Positions 1 through 9,028 of a stretch of 64,000 bases of DNA are shown here, piece by piece. How positions within the stretch are numbered: position 1 is the first letter of the stretch; the number at the start of each line of letters is the position of its first letter. The notes under the pieces are model-generated. The model searched no databases. It saw only the letters and a program-made list of their open reading frames with translations, and was not told the DNA's origin. This stretch comes from Cephalotus follicularis (Eukaryota; Streptophyta; Magnoliopsida; Oxalidales; Cephalotaceae), in the NCBI GenBank assembly GCA_001972305.1, contig BDDD01005057.1, positions 32,781-96,780 of the forward strand, read 5' to 3'. A program made the position numbers and the translations under genes.

Positions 1-48
1 ATTACAACCTTGTTTCAAAAGTCAGTCAGCCTGCATAGCAGATATCAT

Positions 49-405
49 TTAAACCGACTGAAAATCCAGGGTTGCAGTAAACTGGAACGGAGACTGTCCT
101 GTCACGTTGAAGGTTACAACCTTCCGGTTACAATCCACGTAAGAATAGTGTGCCGCTAACCAGTCTATTCCCAGTATTACATCAATTCCGTCCATCGGCA
201 ACACCATCAGATCTGCCAAGAGAATGTGGCCATTGATACCAACAGCACAAGACTTATACACCCAGTCGGAAGTAATAGACCTCCATACTGGTGTGCTTAC
301 TTCCATAAAAAATGGTAAGGGTTCCGGTTCCACATTCATTCATTGTATGAAATGCAATCCAATATAGGAGTGGGATGAACCGGAGTCTATGAGAGCTTGT
401 GCTTC
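49..405 (-). pseudogene. Gypsy A retropepsin (aspartic protease) domain
   Basis: The minus strand encodes a Ty3/gypsy protease. The active-site motif A-L-I-D-S-G-S-S-H-S-Y lies near 370-400. The downstream part (49-339) has the usual gypsy strings ADLMVLPM and VILGIDWLAAH. Known role of the family: cleavage of the Gag-Pol polyprotein inside the virus-like particle. It shares one reading frame with gag, as in Gag-Pol fusions, but stop codons upstream and at 49 break the polyprotein, so it is not expected to be made. Reverse transcriptase would follow left of the window. The family call is secure; activity is unlikely. Confidence 0.85.
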
Positions 406-469
406 ACAATAAAATAAGTACACAGTACCTCCAATAACTGAGGCAGATCCTGCTGCAGTATGCTTATTC

Positions 470-1849
470 AAGGCATACACTCTTCCTTGCACAGTGGGTG
501 CTGATCCCATCGGTTGTTTCCCATGGTCTCCTCATCCTGAGCTGGTGCTAGGACGACCCTGTCGTTGCTGTCCAGTATTACGATTGGATTGGGAACCTCC
601 CTGTGAAGGAGTTGCACTATGTCCTGATTGATTACTGTAGCCATGTCTTCCGTAAGGACATTATGCAACCTTATGATCTGTAGCTCTGCAGACCATACAA
701 TTTCCAGCCTTGCACAAGCAATCATCAGAGGCATGGTTCGTACGCTGACAATATATGCACGGTTCATAAGAAGCCTGACTGCCAGACTTTGCAAGTATGG
801 ATTCACCCTTCTATGGTGACAGCAACCCTTAATCCCTTCCTCGAGAGCCACGACCTCTCCTTCTTTGTTGTCTCCCAGACCTAGAAGAACCCACTGGATT
901 GCCAGCACTACCTGAGGATCCACTCTCACTGGGGCTACTGTTGTACCTCGATCTCTGAGATTTGTTGCTACCACCAGAGCTTCTACCAGATTGTCCACTT
1001 GGAGATTCTGATCTCTTATCTCTGGCCCGGATCCTCGGTCTCTCTATCTCATTAGTCACAGCTTCAATGTCTCTGGCTTGGCTAGACACCTCGAAGAGAG
1101 ATCTCAATCGGAGAGGTACCAGACGCTGTCTGATTTCGGGTTTGAGGCCAACAAGAAACTTCTTGGCCTTCCTGGTTTCCGTGTCGACCATGTGGGGAGA
1201 TACTCTTCCCAGTTCAACAAATTTAGCCTCGTACTGGACTACTGTCATATCGCCCTGGGCTATGTTAAGAAATTCGGCTTCTCCTCTGTCTACTTAGGCC
1301 TTGGGATAATATTGTTCATTAAATTCTTCTTTAAATTTATACCACGTTCTGACTATCCCCGACCGTTTCCATGTATCATCAATCATTTTCCACCAGTGAT
1401 CTGCTTTGCCCTGCAACATATATGTGGCGAAGAGTATTTTGTGAGAATCAGAACACTCCAATGTAGTGAAAATATTCTAAATTTGCATTATCTATCTCTC
1501 AGCTGCTACAACATCTGCATCTCCGGTGAACACTGGGGGATTCAGTCTTAAAAACATGACTAAAGGATCCTCTAGGCGTGAGGGTTGGTCAACCGATCTT
1601 CTTGTCGTCATAGAATGCCTAAGAGGTCTCGTTGCCGAAGGTTGTTCAGGTGCTTCAGCTGCACGTCTATCCGGTCTGGCAGCTAAGGTCTGTTCTAATG
1701 TAGTAGCATGACGCTGCATGAATTCACTCATCTGGGCCATCATTGCCCGCATTCTTCTCATTAGGCCCCTAGATTCCCGTTGATTAGGAGCTGCAACTTC
1801 TGTCTCTTGGGCTGCATTTGTTTCTTCTGCACCTCTCATTGATCTAGTA
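470..1849 (-). pseudogene. Gypsy A gag (capsid and nucleocapsid) with in-frame stops
   Basis: Minus-strand Gag. The N-terminal part (1492-1849) ends in a proline- and arginine-rich stretch and the conserved LNPPVFTGD string. The capsid domain follows (829-1490, including GDMTVVQYEAKFVELGR). A basic serine/arginine tail comes next, then two CX2CX4HX4C zinc knuckles at 718-759 and 658-699. All of these lie in one frame, the same as the protease, with no frameshift that I can find. The damage is nonsense codons: 1492-1494 (TAG), 1294-1296 (TAA), 829-831 (TAA), 661-663 (TAA, inside knuckle 2) and 532-534 (TGA). Several are one C-to-T step from CAA, CAG or CGA. Gag would package element RNA; this copy cannot. 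Confidence 0.85.
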
Positions 1850-1854
1850 TGTCT
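1850..1854. repeat. Target site duplication of copia B, left copy (TGTCT)
   Basis: TGTCT directly abuts the 3' LTR end. The matching copy is at 8026-8030. The perfect match shows insertion by integrase without later rearrangement of the ends. Confidence 0.92.
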
Positions 1855-3126
1855 TATAGGAAGTCTAGAGGGGGGGTGAATAGGCTTATAAAAAATAACT
1901 AACAAAAATGCCACAATTAATTAAAATAACACAAACACACAATTGCGGAAATGTAAAGAGTGTAGGGTTAAGAGAATTTGCACATGGATGTATAGTGGTT
2001 CGGCAAACCGCCTACGTCCACTCCCCAAGGCCTCCCCTTGAGTATTTCACTAGGTATGCCCCAATCCGTGCTTGAAACTCCAACCGAGCTTCAACAACCT
2101 TCGCTCCAACCAACCGAATTACAAATATGCTCCAACCGAGCAATACAAGAGACAACCTCTCTTGTATGTGTGAAAGTAATAGTTTGAAGGTTACAAATTC
2201 GTAGGAATTTGTTTTACAATATAGCTCACTTTGAACAAAGCTTCATGTGTATAGGAAATGTAAAACTAAAGCTTTGTAATGTGTAGGATTGCTTTGGATT
2301 GATCTCTTTTGATGTTTGAAAGCTTTGGGATTGCACTTCAGATGACTAGAATGAATGCTCAATATGATTGCAAGAGTTATCCCCAAGAATGCTTCACTTT
2401 GGCCTTTATACTTGTGCTCCAACGGATCTATTTTTCAAGCCTGTTACAAATCCAGTTCGCTGGATTTATACGGCAGTCAGCTGGATTGATGGCGCGTATA
2501 TTTGAATATAGCCGTTGGTGGTGGTCCGTCGGCTAGATCCTCTAGGCAGTCGACTGGTGGAGCTGGCAGTCGACTGGTTGCTCTGTTCCAGTCGGCTGTT
2601 GAGCTGAAATTGGAGTTTCCAAATGCTACTGCCTGAATTTGCACAATTGAAAACAGTTGGCTGGATTCACTGGCAGTCGACTGGACCCCCTGGCAGTGGA
2701 CTGGTCCCTTGCTTCAGTTGGCTGGATTGGGTGTTAAAAAGATACAGAAGCTTCTGCCTGAAATGTGCACCCATGGCAGTCGACTGGTGTCCTGCGGCAG
2801 TCGGCTGTCTTGGCCAGGCAGTCGACTGGAGCCCTGTGGCAGTCGACTGGATTGGTGTTCCTGCAAATTTTGAGTTTGGTTGAAGGACCAGTCGGCTACA
2901 CAACCCTTGGTAGTCGACTACACAACCTTGGGCAGTCGACTGGATTGCTTGCCAGTCGGTTGGATTGCCCTGTACCTGCAGAAATGTTCTTGGCACAACT
3001 TTGGACATAAAATCAAGTGAGTATATGAAGTTATAACTCAAGGAATTATGCATACAAGTAATCTACGTTTGTTAATCATCAAAGTAACATATGTTAATGC
3101 AATTAATCGGGGTGGCAAAGGCCAAC
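1855..3126 (-). repeat. Copia B 3' LTR
   Basis: 1272 bp. On the minus strand it starts TGTTGGCC at 3126 and ends CTTCCTATA at 1855. It is colinear with the 5' LTR (1273 bp) with only scattered substitutions, suggesting a fairly recent insertion. The outer half (2450-2965) is packed with CAGTCGACTG-type motifs. Open frames here on both strands are not coding. Confidence 0.93.
2450..2965. repeat. CAGTCGACTG motif array in the copia B 3' LTR
   Basis: At least fifteen copies or one-base variants of CAGTCGACTG(G) or CAGTCGGCTG(G), spaced about 15-60 bp. The commonest form is nearly self-complementary around GTCGAC. The array is repeated at 7352-7865 in the other LTR. Confidence 0.85.
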
Positions 3127-3139
3127 AATCTCCCCCTTT
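3127..3139 (-). promoter_or_regulatory. Copia B polypurine tract
   Basis: AAAAAGGGGGAGAT on the minus strand ends exactly at the 3' LTR start and would prime plus-strand synthesis. This purine string before TGTTGG is characteristic of SIRE elements. Confidence 0.9.
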
Positions 3140-3373
3140 TTGATGATTGACAAAACATGCATATTTTGCATAAATTCTTGACAAACTTGACCATTTTTAG
3201 TTCAGAGTCCAATTTTATCAATTTTGGCTTATCCAAAGCATATGTCATATCAAAATATACTTGCTCAATGCAAGATTACAACTCATCTCACCAATATGCA
3301 ATGTTGTCCCCCAAATGCAACTTCAATTTTGCAAACTTTAAATTTTTAAGCAATGTGGAATGCAAAATAATAT

Positions 3374-3455
3374 TTCTCCCCCTTTTTGTCAAACAACAAA
3401 AAAGGAATGGAAGCTCCCCCTCAATCATAGCATGGATTGAACAGCTCCCCCTCAA
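3374..3455 (-). promoter_or_regulatory. Extra polypurine-tract copies (SIRE hallmark)
   Basis: Three further GGGGGAG tracts on the minus strand at about 3376-3386, 3414-3421 and 3443-3451, 250-330 bp from the functional PPT. Several tandem PPT-like tracts upstream of the 3' LTR are a described Sirevirus feature. The stretch 3140-3720 otherwise holds AT-rich noncoding sequence. Confidence 0.7.
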
Positions 3456-3721
3456 CATATGAATTCAAATTCAATTTTATCAATAAGGTTAATGCAATAA
3501 GAGAAACCGTATACAATCACATAGTAAACAAGATTAAAGCAATAATATGAAACACATTGTAATTCCATAAAACATTAAAGATCAAATGCATATTGTCATT
3601 AAATACTTAAAAACCATTAAGTACATCAACCAACACATTGTCTTTTACAATTCGAAAACATCGAAAGACATTACATAGGCAAAGTTTGAAAATATAAAAA
3701 CACATGAGATGCAAATGTAGC

Positions 3722-4771
3722 TCAAGAGGGAGGAGGGTGCTGGGGAAAAGCATTTTGAAACATCTCAAGGAGATTGGTTTGGCCACGAAGGATGTCGGCT
3801 TGACCTTGAAGAATATTGGCTTGACCTTGGCTGAACTGGTTCATTTTCCCTTTAAGATATTCGATGTCGGCTTGGGCAAGATCCATCCTAGCCTGAAGTG
3901 ACTCAAGGGTAGGCCTGCTGCTGCTGCTTGCGCCAACATTTGGACGCATCTCAAACTGCTGAGGATAGTCCTCATCATAATCCTCATCATCCCCTCCTCT
4001 TACATTAACTTGCTCTCTTCTTTGCTCTCTACCCCTGCCTTGTAACTTGACCCACTCACCATCCTCAAATATAATGTTACACAGTCTAAGCCCTGCCTTA
4101 TTCACCAACTGCTTATGGGAAGGTTTAATAATTTGCTCATCATCAGGTATATCAATGTTAAGTGATGCAAGGACAACCATAATGATCCTACTGAGAAGCA
4201 TAGGATAAGGTGTGTGATTTGGTCGAGATAACAGGTGGTTGGCAATAAGATAAGGAAGGTTAATTGGAGTTCCATTCTTGACACATGCAACGAATTTAAG
4301 GTCTCGCTCTGAAGGGAGGGTGTGCGAGCCTTCTCTTGGGAGGAATGTGTTTGTTACAAGTAGAAGAATGATCCTAGAGGCAATAGGTAAATGACCACTA
4401 GTCACATTCATGCGAGGATTGACATTTGGTTGGTCTAAACAAATTCCTAGGGCCTCCGTTTTTCCAATATCATTGAAATGAGTAATTCCCTCATTAGGAA
4501 TTCCTAAGGTTTCGGCTATCAAATCAGGAGTAATTGATATAGGAGTGCCTAAAACAAAGGAATTTGCAATACAAGTGGTGGAGGACTCTAAATTAGCATA
4601 AAACAACTTAACTAATCTAGGGTATATTACATGAGATGAGCAAAGGTATTCAAACCACCCCATTCCTTCCAACCATGTTATCACAACAACAAGATTGCTA
4701 ATTAACACATCCCTAGCTAACCATTTCTCAAAATGTAGCTTAACGGAGCTAAAAACGGAATTGTACCTCAT
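3722..4771 (-). CDS. Accessory ORF downstream of pol in copia B (plant transposon protein-like)
   Basis: 349 residues, intact, same strand as pol and placed between pol and the 3' LTR, where SIRE elements carry env-like ORFs. Residues about 20-235 resemble the 'putative plant transposon protein' domain found in many plant genomes (landmarks LFYANLE at 56-62, SFVLGTPISITPDLIAETLG at 71-90). Then come an acidic run (DDEDYDEDY, 261-269) and a C-terminal coiled coil (about 286-340) with repeated GQANILQ/GQADILR heptads. I see no signal peptide or clear membrane span, so an envelope role is not supported. The frame continues upstream to an ATG at 4871-4873 that starts MGPKRQK, but a TAA at 4820-4822 separates the two. 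The original protein was probably 34 residues longer. Function unknown. Confidence 0.75.
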   Translation of the reverse strand: MRYNSVFSSVKLHFEKWLARDVLISNLVVVITWLEGMGWFEYLCSSHVIYPRLVKLFYANLESSTTCIANSFVLGTPISITPDLIAETLGIPNEGITHFNDIGKTEALGICLDQPNVNPRMNVTSGHLPIASRIILLLVTNTFLPREGSHTLPSERDLKFVACVKNGTPINLPYLIANHLLSRPNHTPYPMLLSRIIMVVLASLNIDIPDDEQIIKPSHKQLVNKAGLRLCNIIFEDGEWVKLQGRGREQRREQVNVRGGDDEDYDEDYPQQFEMRPNVGASSSSRPTLESLQARMDLAQADIEYLKGKMNQFSQGQANILQGQADILRGQTNLLEMFQNAFPQHPPPS

Positions 4772-4773
4772 CT

Positions 4774-4873
4774 CTTTCTCTTTCGAGAGAAAGAGGTCGT
4801 TGTCGAAGTCAAGTGCAGCTTATGAACCCCTTGGTTGCCTAGAAGCGATGTGCTTTTGTCTCTTAGGTCCCAT
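4774..4873 (-). pseudogene. Probable original N-terminus of the accessory ORF, cut by a stop
   Basis: On the minus strand an ATG at 4873 opens a basic peptide (MGPKRQKHIASRQPRGS), hits TAA at 4820-4822, then continues in the same frame into the 349-residue ORF without further stops. The basic start looks like a nuclear-localisation type sequence (inference). The single stop suggests a recent nonsense change, or translation from the internal Met. Confidence 0.6.
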
Positions 4874-4897
4874 TTGATGATTGCAGGTTGAAATTTG

Positions 4898-5070
4898 AGA
4901 GAGAGAGATATTTGGGCGTTTTAAAAAGTTGAGAGAAGTGAAATATGCAGGAGAAAGTCGGGTATAAAACCCTGATTATCGCGCGTCCAGTCGACTGGCC
5001 CACTAATGGCAGTCGACTGGATGGCAGACAGTCGACTGGACAATTTGTCCAGTCGGCTGTTTTCTGTAAA
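4898..5070 (-). promoter_or_regulatory. Motif cluster and pyrimidine patch upstream of the accessory ORF
   Basis: Four CAGTCGACTG/CAGTCGGCTG motifs lie at about 4987-5062, and a CTCTCTCTCTCT pyrimidine patch (minus strand) lies at about 4898-4908, just before the upstream ATG at 4873. The same motif is dense in this element's LTRs. Pyrimidine patches are common near plant transcription starts, so this could be a second, internal promoter for the accessory ORF. No canonical TATA box is evident on the minus strand. Inference. Confidence 0.4.
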
Positions 5071-5274
5071 AATGAAAAATGCAGAAAATTGCCTATCCAA
5101 TTGATTTGCAAACCTTTGGTTAACTATTATGGACTAATAGTAACCTAGGTACATGAGCTAATTTGTGTTATTGAGTTGAAAACTCAATGTTTAAATGCAT
5201 GATGATCTTTGAAAACATTTTTCAATCAATTCAATCAAAAATCAATAAAGCATCCCAATTTCACATGTATAGAG

Positions 5275-6696
5275 TTAGGAAGGATTTTGCATACCTAGCT
5301 CTCTCCGCAAAGTGCAGAATCTTTCATTGTCCAGCGGCTTCGTGAATATATCTGCAACTTGGTTCAAAGTGTCAATATATTCAAGGAAAATATCACCCTT
5401 TTCAACATGATCTCTAAGAAAATGATGTCTAATTTCAATATGCTTAGACTTAGAGTGTTGAACGAGATTTCTACTCAAATTTATAGCACTAGTATTATCA
5501 CATTTTATACATACATTGCTAATGCTAATTCCGAAGTCACAAAGTTGTTGCTTAAGCCACAAGACTTGTGCACAACAACTTCCGGCCGCTGCATATTCGA
5601 CTTCGGTGGTAGAAAGAGCTACACTATTTTGTTTCTTGGAAAACCAAGACACTAAAGAATTTCCTAGAAATTGGCAAGTGCCACTAGTGCTCTTTCTATC
5701 TAACTTGCAACCACCATAGTCGGCATCGGAATAAGCATGCAAATTAAACAATGAATCATGCGAATAAAACAATCCTAATAATGGTGTGTATGCAAGATAT
5801 CTAAAGATTCGCTTAACCACGGTTAAGTGAGATTCTTTAGGTGAGGATTGATACCTAGCACAAAGACATACACTAAACATTATGTCCGGTCTACTAGCGG
5901 TAAGGTAAAGTAGAGATCCTATCATGCTTCTATAGAGTTTTTGATCTACCTCTTTACCATTCTCAACCTTGTCAAGTTTGGTAGTAATGCTCATAGGTGT
6001 CTTGCAAGGCTTTGAGAGTTCCATTTCAAATCTTTTGAGTAGATCCTTGGTGTATTTGGATTGGTTCATGAAGGTTCCTTCATTTCCTTGTTTGATTTGA
6101 AATCCAAGGAAATACTTGAGTTCTCCCATCATACTCATCTCGAATTCACCTTGCATAGTGTTAGCAAACTCAACACAAAGAGAATCGTTAGTAGAACCAA
6201 ATATAATGTCATCAACATAAATTTGAACAATGAGAATATCATTATGTTTAGTTTTAACAAAAAGTGTTTTATCAACTAAACCTCTTTTGAAATCATTTTT
6301 CAAGAGAAATTTTGAAAGTCTTTCATACCAAGCTCTTGGTGCATGCTTTAAACCATAAAGTGCTTTAGATAGTTTAAAAACATGATCGGGAAAATGCACA
6401 TTTTCAAAACCCGGAGGTTGTTTAACATAAACTTCCTCATTTATTATGCCATTTAAAAATGCACTTTTAACATCCATTTGATGCAATTTAAAACCTTTAA
6501 AACAAGCGAAATTTAGCTTCATAGGGGTGTGAGGGCCATTTTTTACACTAAGCCAATTCCTAAAGTCTCTAGACTTAAGGTATATCTCCATACGGCTTTT
6601 CCAATATGGAAAATCGTCACCACTAAAGAAAGGAACCTTAAATTCGGAGACATCGTCATTGAGTCGGGATTGGTTGTTCATGCTAGTTGAGGCCAT
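5275..6696 (-). CDS. Copia B gag/reverse transcriptase-RNase H fusion ORF
   Basis: 473 residues, uninterrupted. Residues 1 to about 60 are a SIRE-type Gag N-terminus (FFSGDDFPYWKSRM, then VKNGPHTPMK). From about 66 the sequence is the middle of copia reverse transcriptase: FKLHQMDVKSAFLNG with the first catalytic Asp at 75, YVDD at 160-163, and SLLYLTASRPD. RNase H follows: YSDADYGG near 322, STTEVEYAA with acidic residues near 365-368, CDNTSA with Asp 400, SKHIEIRHHFLRDHV, and ADIFTKPLD at 449-456. The rest of gag, protease, integrase and the RT N-terminus are deleted, and the frame is kept. The ATG at 6694-6696 is about 45 nt from the PBS. The open frame after such a deletion suggests a young event or selection; probably not an active polymerase. 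Confidence 0.88.
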   Translation of the reverse strand: MASTSMNNQSRLNDDVSEFKVPFFSGDDFPYWKSRMEIYLKSRDFRNWLSVKNGPHTPMKLNFACFKGFKLHQMDVKSAFLNGIINEEVYVKQPPGFENVHFPDHVFKLSKALYGLKHAPRAWYERLSKFLLKNDFKRGLVDKTLFVKTKHNDILIVQIYVDDIIFGSTNDSLCVEFANTMQGEFEMSMMGELKYFLGFQIKQGNEGTFMNQSKYTKDLLKRFEMELSKPCKTPMSITTKLDKVENGKEVDQKLYRSMIGSLLYLTASRPDIMFSVCLCARYQSSPKESHLTVVKRIFRYLAYTPLLGLFYSHDSLFNLHAYSDADYGGCKLDRKSTSGTCQFLGNSLVSWFSKKQNSVALSTTEVEYAAAGSCCAQVLWLKQQLCDFGISISNVCIKCDNTSAINLSRNLVQHSKSKHIEIRHHFLRDHVEKGDIFLEYIDTLNQVADIFTKPLDNERFCTLRRELGMQNPS

Positions 6697-6739
6697 GATC
6701 TTAACTCAAGATGTTAATCTTAATAGTATGAGCAACCCT

Positions 6740-6750
6740 CTCTGATACCA
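6740..6750 (-). promoter_or_regulatory. Copia B primer-binding site (tRNA-Met)
   Basis: TGGTATCAGAG on the minus strand, two bases inside the 5' LTR. It is a full match to the plant initiator tRNA-Met 3' end used by most copia elements. Confidence 0.95.
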
Positions 6751-6752
6751 AT

Positions 6753-8025
6753 TATAGGAAGTCTAGAGGGGGGGTGAATAGACTTATAAAAAATAACTAA
6801 CAAAAATGCCACAATTAATTAAAATAACACAAACACACAATTACGGAAATGTAAAGAGTGTAGGGTTAAGAGAATTTGCACACGGATGTATAGTGGTTCG
6901 GCAAACCGCCTACGTCCACTCCCCAAGGCCTCCCCTTGAGTATTTCACTAGGTATGCCCCAATCCGGGCTTGAAACTCCAACCGAGCTTCAACAACCTTC
7001 TTTCCAACCAAGCGAATTACAAATATGCTCCAACTGAGCAATACAAGAGACAACCTCTCTTGTATGTGTGAAAGTAATAGTTTGAAGGTTACAAATTCGT
7101 AGGAATTTGTTTTACAATATAGCTCACTTTGAACAAAGCTTCAAGTGTATAGGAAATGTAAAACTAAAGCTTTGTAATGTGTAGGATTGCTTTGGATTGA
7201 TCTCTTTTGATGTTTGAAAGCTTTGGGATTGCATTTGAGATGACTAGAATGAATGTTCAATATGATTGCAAGAGTTATCCCCAAGAATGCTTCACTTTGG
7301 CCTTTATACTTGTGCTCCAACGGATCTATTTTTCAAGCCTGTTACAAATCCAGTCGGCTGGATTTATACGGCAGTCAACTGGATTAATGTTGCGTATATT
7401 TGAATATAGCCATTGGTGGTGGTCAGTCGGCTGGATCCTCTACACAGTCGACTGGTGGAGCTGGCAGTCGACTGGTTGCTCTGTTCCAGTCGGTTGTTGA
7501 GCTAAAATTGGAGTTTCCAAATGCTACTGCCTGAATTTGCACAATTGAAAACAGTCGGCTGGATTCACTGGCAGTCGACTGGACCCCCTAGCAGTTGACT
7601 GGTCCCCTGCTTCAGTCGGCTGGATTGGGTGTTAAAAAGATACAGAAGCTTCTGCCTGAAATGTGCACCCATGGCAGTCGACTGGTGTCCTGTGACAGTC
7701 GGCTGTCTTGGCCAGGCAGTCGACTGGAGCCCTGTGGCAGTCGATTGGATTGGTGTTCCTGCAAATTCTGAGTTTGGTTGAAGGACCAGTCGGCTACACA
7801 ACCCTTGGCAGTGGACTACACAACCTTGGGCAGTCGACTGGATTGCTTGCCAGTCGGCTGGATTGCCCTGTACCTGCAGAAATGTTCTTGGCACAACTTT
7901 GGACATAAAATCAAGTGAGTATATGAAGTTATAACTCAAGGAATTATGCATACAAGTAATCTACGTTTGTTAATCATCAAAATAACACATGTTAATGCAA
8001 TTAATCGGGGTGGCAAAGACCAACA
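6753..8025 (-). repeat. Copia B 5' LTR
   Basis: 1273 bp partner of 1855-3126. The inner end is two bases from the PBS; the outer end abuts the TSD at 8026. The CAGTCGACTG cluster lies at about 7352-7865. As the 5' LTR it would carry the element's promoter, with transcription toward lower coordinates. Confidence 0.93.
7352..7865. repeat. CAGTCGACTG motif array in the copia B 5' LTR
   Basis: Counterpart of 2450-2965, same order of motifs with scattered substitutions, often CG to TG or CA, as expected from cytosine methylation decay. Confidence 0.85.
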
Positions 8026-8030
8026 TGTCT
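8026..8030. repeat. Target site duplication of copia B, right copy (TGTCT)
   Basis: TGTCT follows the outer end of the 5' LTR and matches 1850-1854. Both copies lie in gypsy A gag. Confidence 0.92.
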
Positions 8031-8084
8031 AGTCGACGGTTCGGTTCTTGCTCCTCGTGCAGTTCCGCTTCTACTACCGTCCAT
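8026..8084 (-). pseudogene. Gypsy A gag N-terminal exon-like piece, separated by the copia B insertion
   Basis: The gag start codon is at 8082-8084 on the minus strand, 113 nt inside the PBS. It opens about 20 codons of a basic, glycine- and arginine-rich N-terminus before the copia B insertion point. The 59 nt from the ATG through the TSD leave a two-base codon remainder that is completed by position 1849 on the far side of copia B, so the reading frame is continuous when the insert is skipped. This places the insertion inside an existing gag gene. Confidence 0.85.
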
Positions 8085-8211
8085 TTCCGCTTCTATATAA
8101 TGACAAAAGAGTTAATATCCAAGTGTTTATCCGTATGCAATTATCCTTAGAAGCCAAGGACTCCTTACTGGTGTACCCAGCATAGGAGAACCGCGGCCCT
8201 GATACCAAGAC
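8085..8211 (-). promoter_or_regulatory. Gypsy A 5' leader with PBS
   Basis: Short untranslated leader between the 5' LTR and the gag ATG. On the minus strand the LTR end is followed by four bases and then TGGTATCAGGG (plus 8197-8207). This matches the initiator tRNA-Met 3' end for nine of eleven bases and would prime minus-strand DNA synthesis. No other feature is visible. Confidence 0.85.
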
Positions 8212-8866
8212 TGTAACGCCCCAAACCCCAAGAAAATCCCCAAGGCTTGACACGCTACCAACAGTGACATTTAATAAATTGCAAGAAAATTTAAAACATT
8301 TAAATCAACATAATAGTGCATGCGGAAAACCAAAAATTAAAGTTGAATTTTTCGTGCATAAGTCCAGTTCGTACAATAATTAAATGATTGCTCTGCCACA
8401 AACCAGCAGGTCATAAATACATCACTTTATAGAACTTCGAGGTCGCCGAACTGCATCTGGAGGAGGAGACTTACCCTGGTTTAGTCTTCGGATCGCTGCG
8501 AAGCTACACATGTACCTGATACATTACATTAAATGTGCAATGGGTCAGTAACCACTGGTTGTGTAGGAACCCCTACCCATGCATATGTGGAATACAATGC
8601 AGCAGATGTATAAATATGTATGCAATGCGAGATGCATCAAAGAACAGTACCATACATTAATTCAGTCACTATCACTAACAGTTAATTATTAACCATCATT
8701 GAAAATCCTTCCGCGGCATCCCACTTGGGGAGGAGCGGTAACGCACTCCGGACGTTAAAGGCGGAGAAGCCAGGAGGAAAATATTACACATTTTCAGTAA
8801 TCGTCATTCAGTACACAATACAAGAACATTAACCATAAGATTCAGTGTGGCTCATCTCGGTCGGTG

Positions 8867-9028
8867 ATCAGTCGGCTCATCTCAATTGGTGATCCGATGG
8901 CTCATCTCGGTCGGTGATCCATCAGGCTATCTCAGTTATCCACCAGGCTCATCTCGAAAATAGCCTTGCCGGCTCATCTCAGTTGGTGATCCCGTAGTCT
9001 CATCTCAACCGGTGATCAGGCAGAGTAC
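8867..9028. repeat. Minisatellite: GGCTCATCTC-type units in the gypsy A LTR
   Basis: About six imperfect units of 25-30 bp, each with the core GGCTCATCTC followed by a GGTGATC-like tail. The units diverge from each other by substitutions and small indels. There is no coding content. Confidence 0.75.

Larger units (their letters stand above)
1855..8025 (-). mobile_element. Copia B: complete SIRE-type Ty1/copia deletion derivative
   Basis: A structurally complete LTR element of about 6.2 kb on the minus strand. It has near-identical LTRs (6753-8025 and 1855-3126), a tRNA-Met PBS (6740-6750), a PPT (3127 onward) and a perfect 5-bp target duplication TGTCT at 1850-1854 and 8026-8030. Internally it has only a gag/RT fusion ORF and an accessory ORF; protease, integrase and most of gag are missing. 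The SIRE assignment rests on gag (SGDDFPYWKSRM), the RT/RNase H tail (KHIEIRHHFLRDHV, ADIFTKPLD), repeated GGGGGAG tracts before the 3' LTR, and an extra ORF downstream of pol. It is likely non-autonomous. Confidence 0.93.

Noticed and set aside
468..998. 176-residue minus-strand ORF
   Set aside because: It is out of frame with gag. The zinc knuckles and linker are read in the neighbouring frame (718-759 and 658-699), so this is a shadow.
2450..2965. CRISPR-like array (short repeats, 15-60 bp spacers)
   Set aside because: The repeat is only about 10-12 bp, spacing is irregular, the array is duplicated in both LTRs of a plant retrotransposon, and no cas genes are present.
3722..4771. Accessory ORF as a true envelope glycoprotein
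   Set aside because: No signal peptide, no clear transmembrane segment and no glycoprotein-like cysteine pattern. The content fits a cytoplasmic or nuclear protein.
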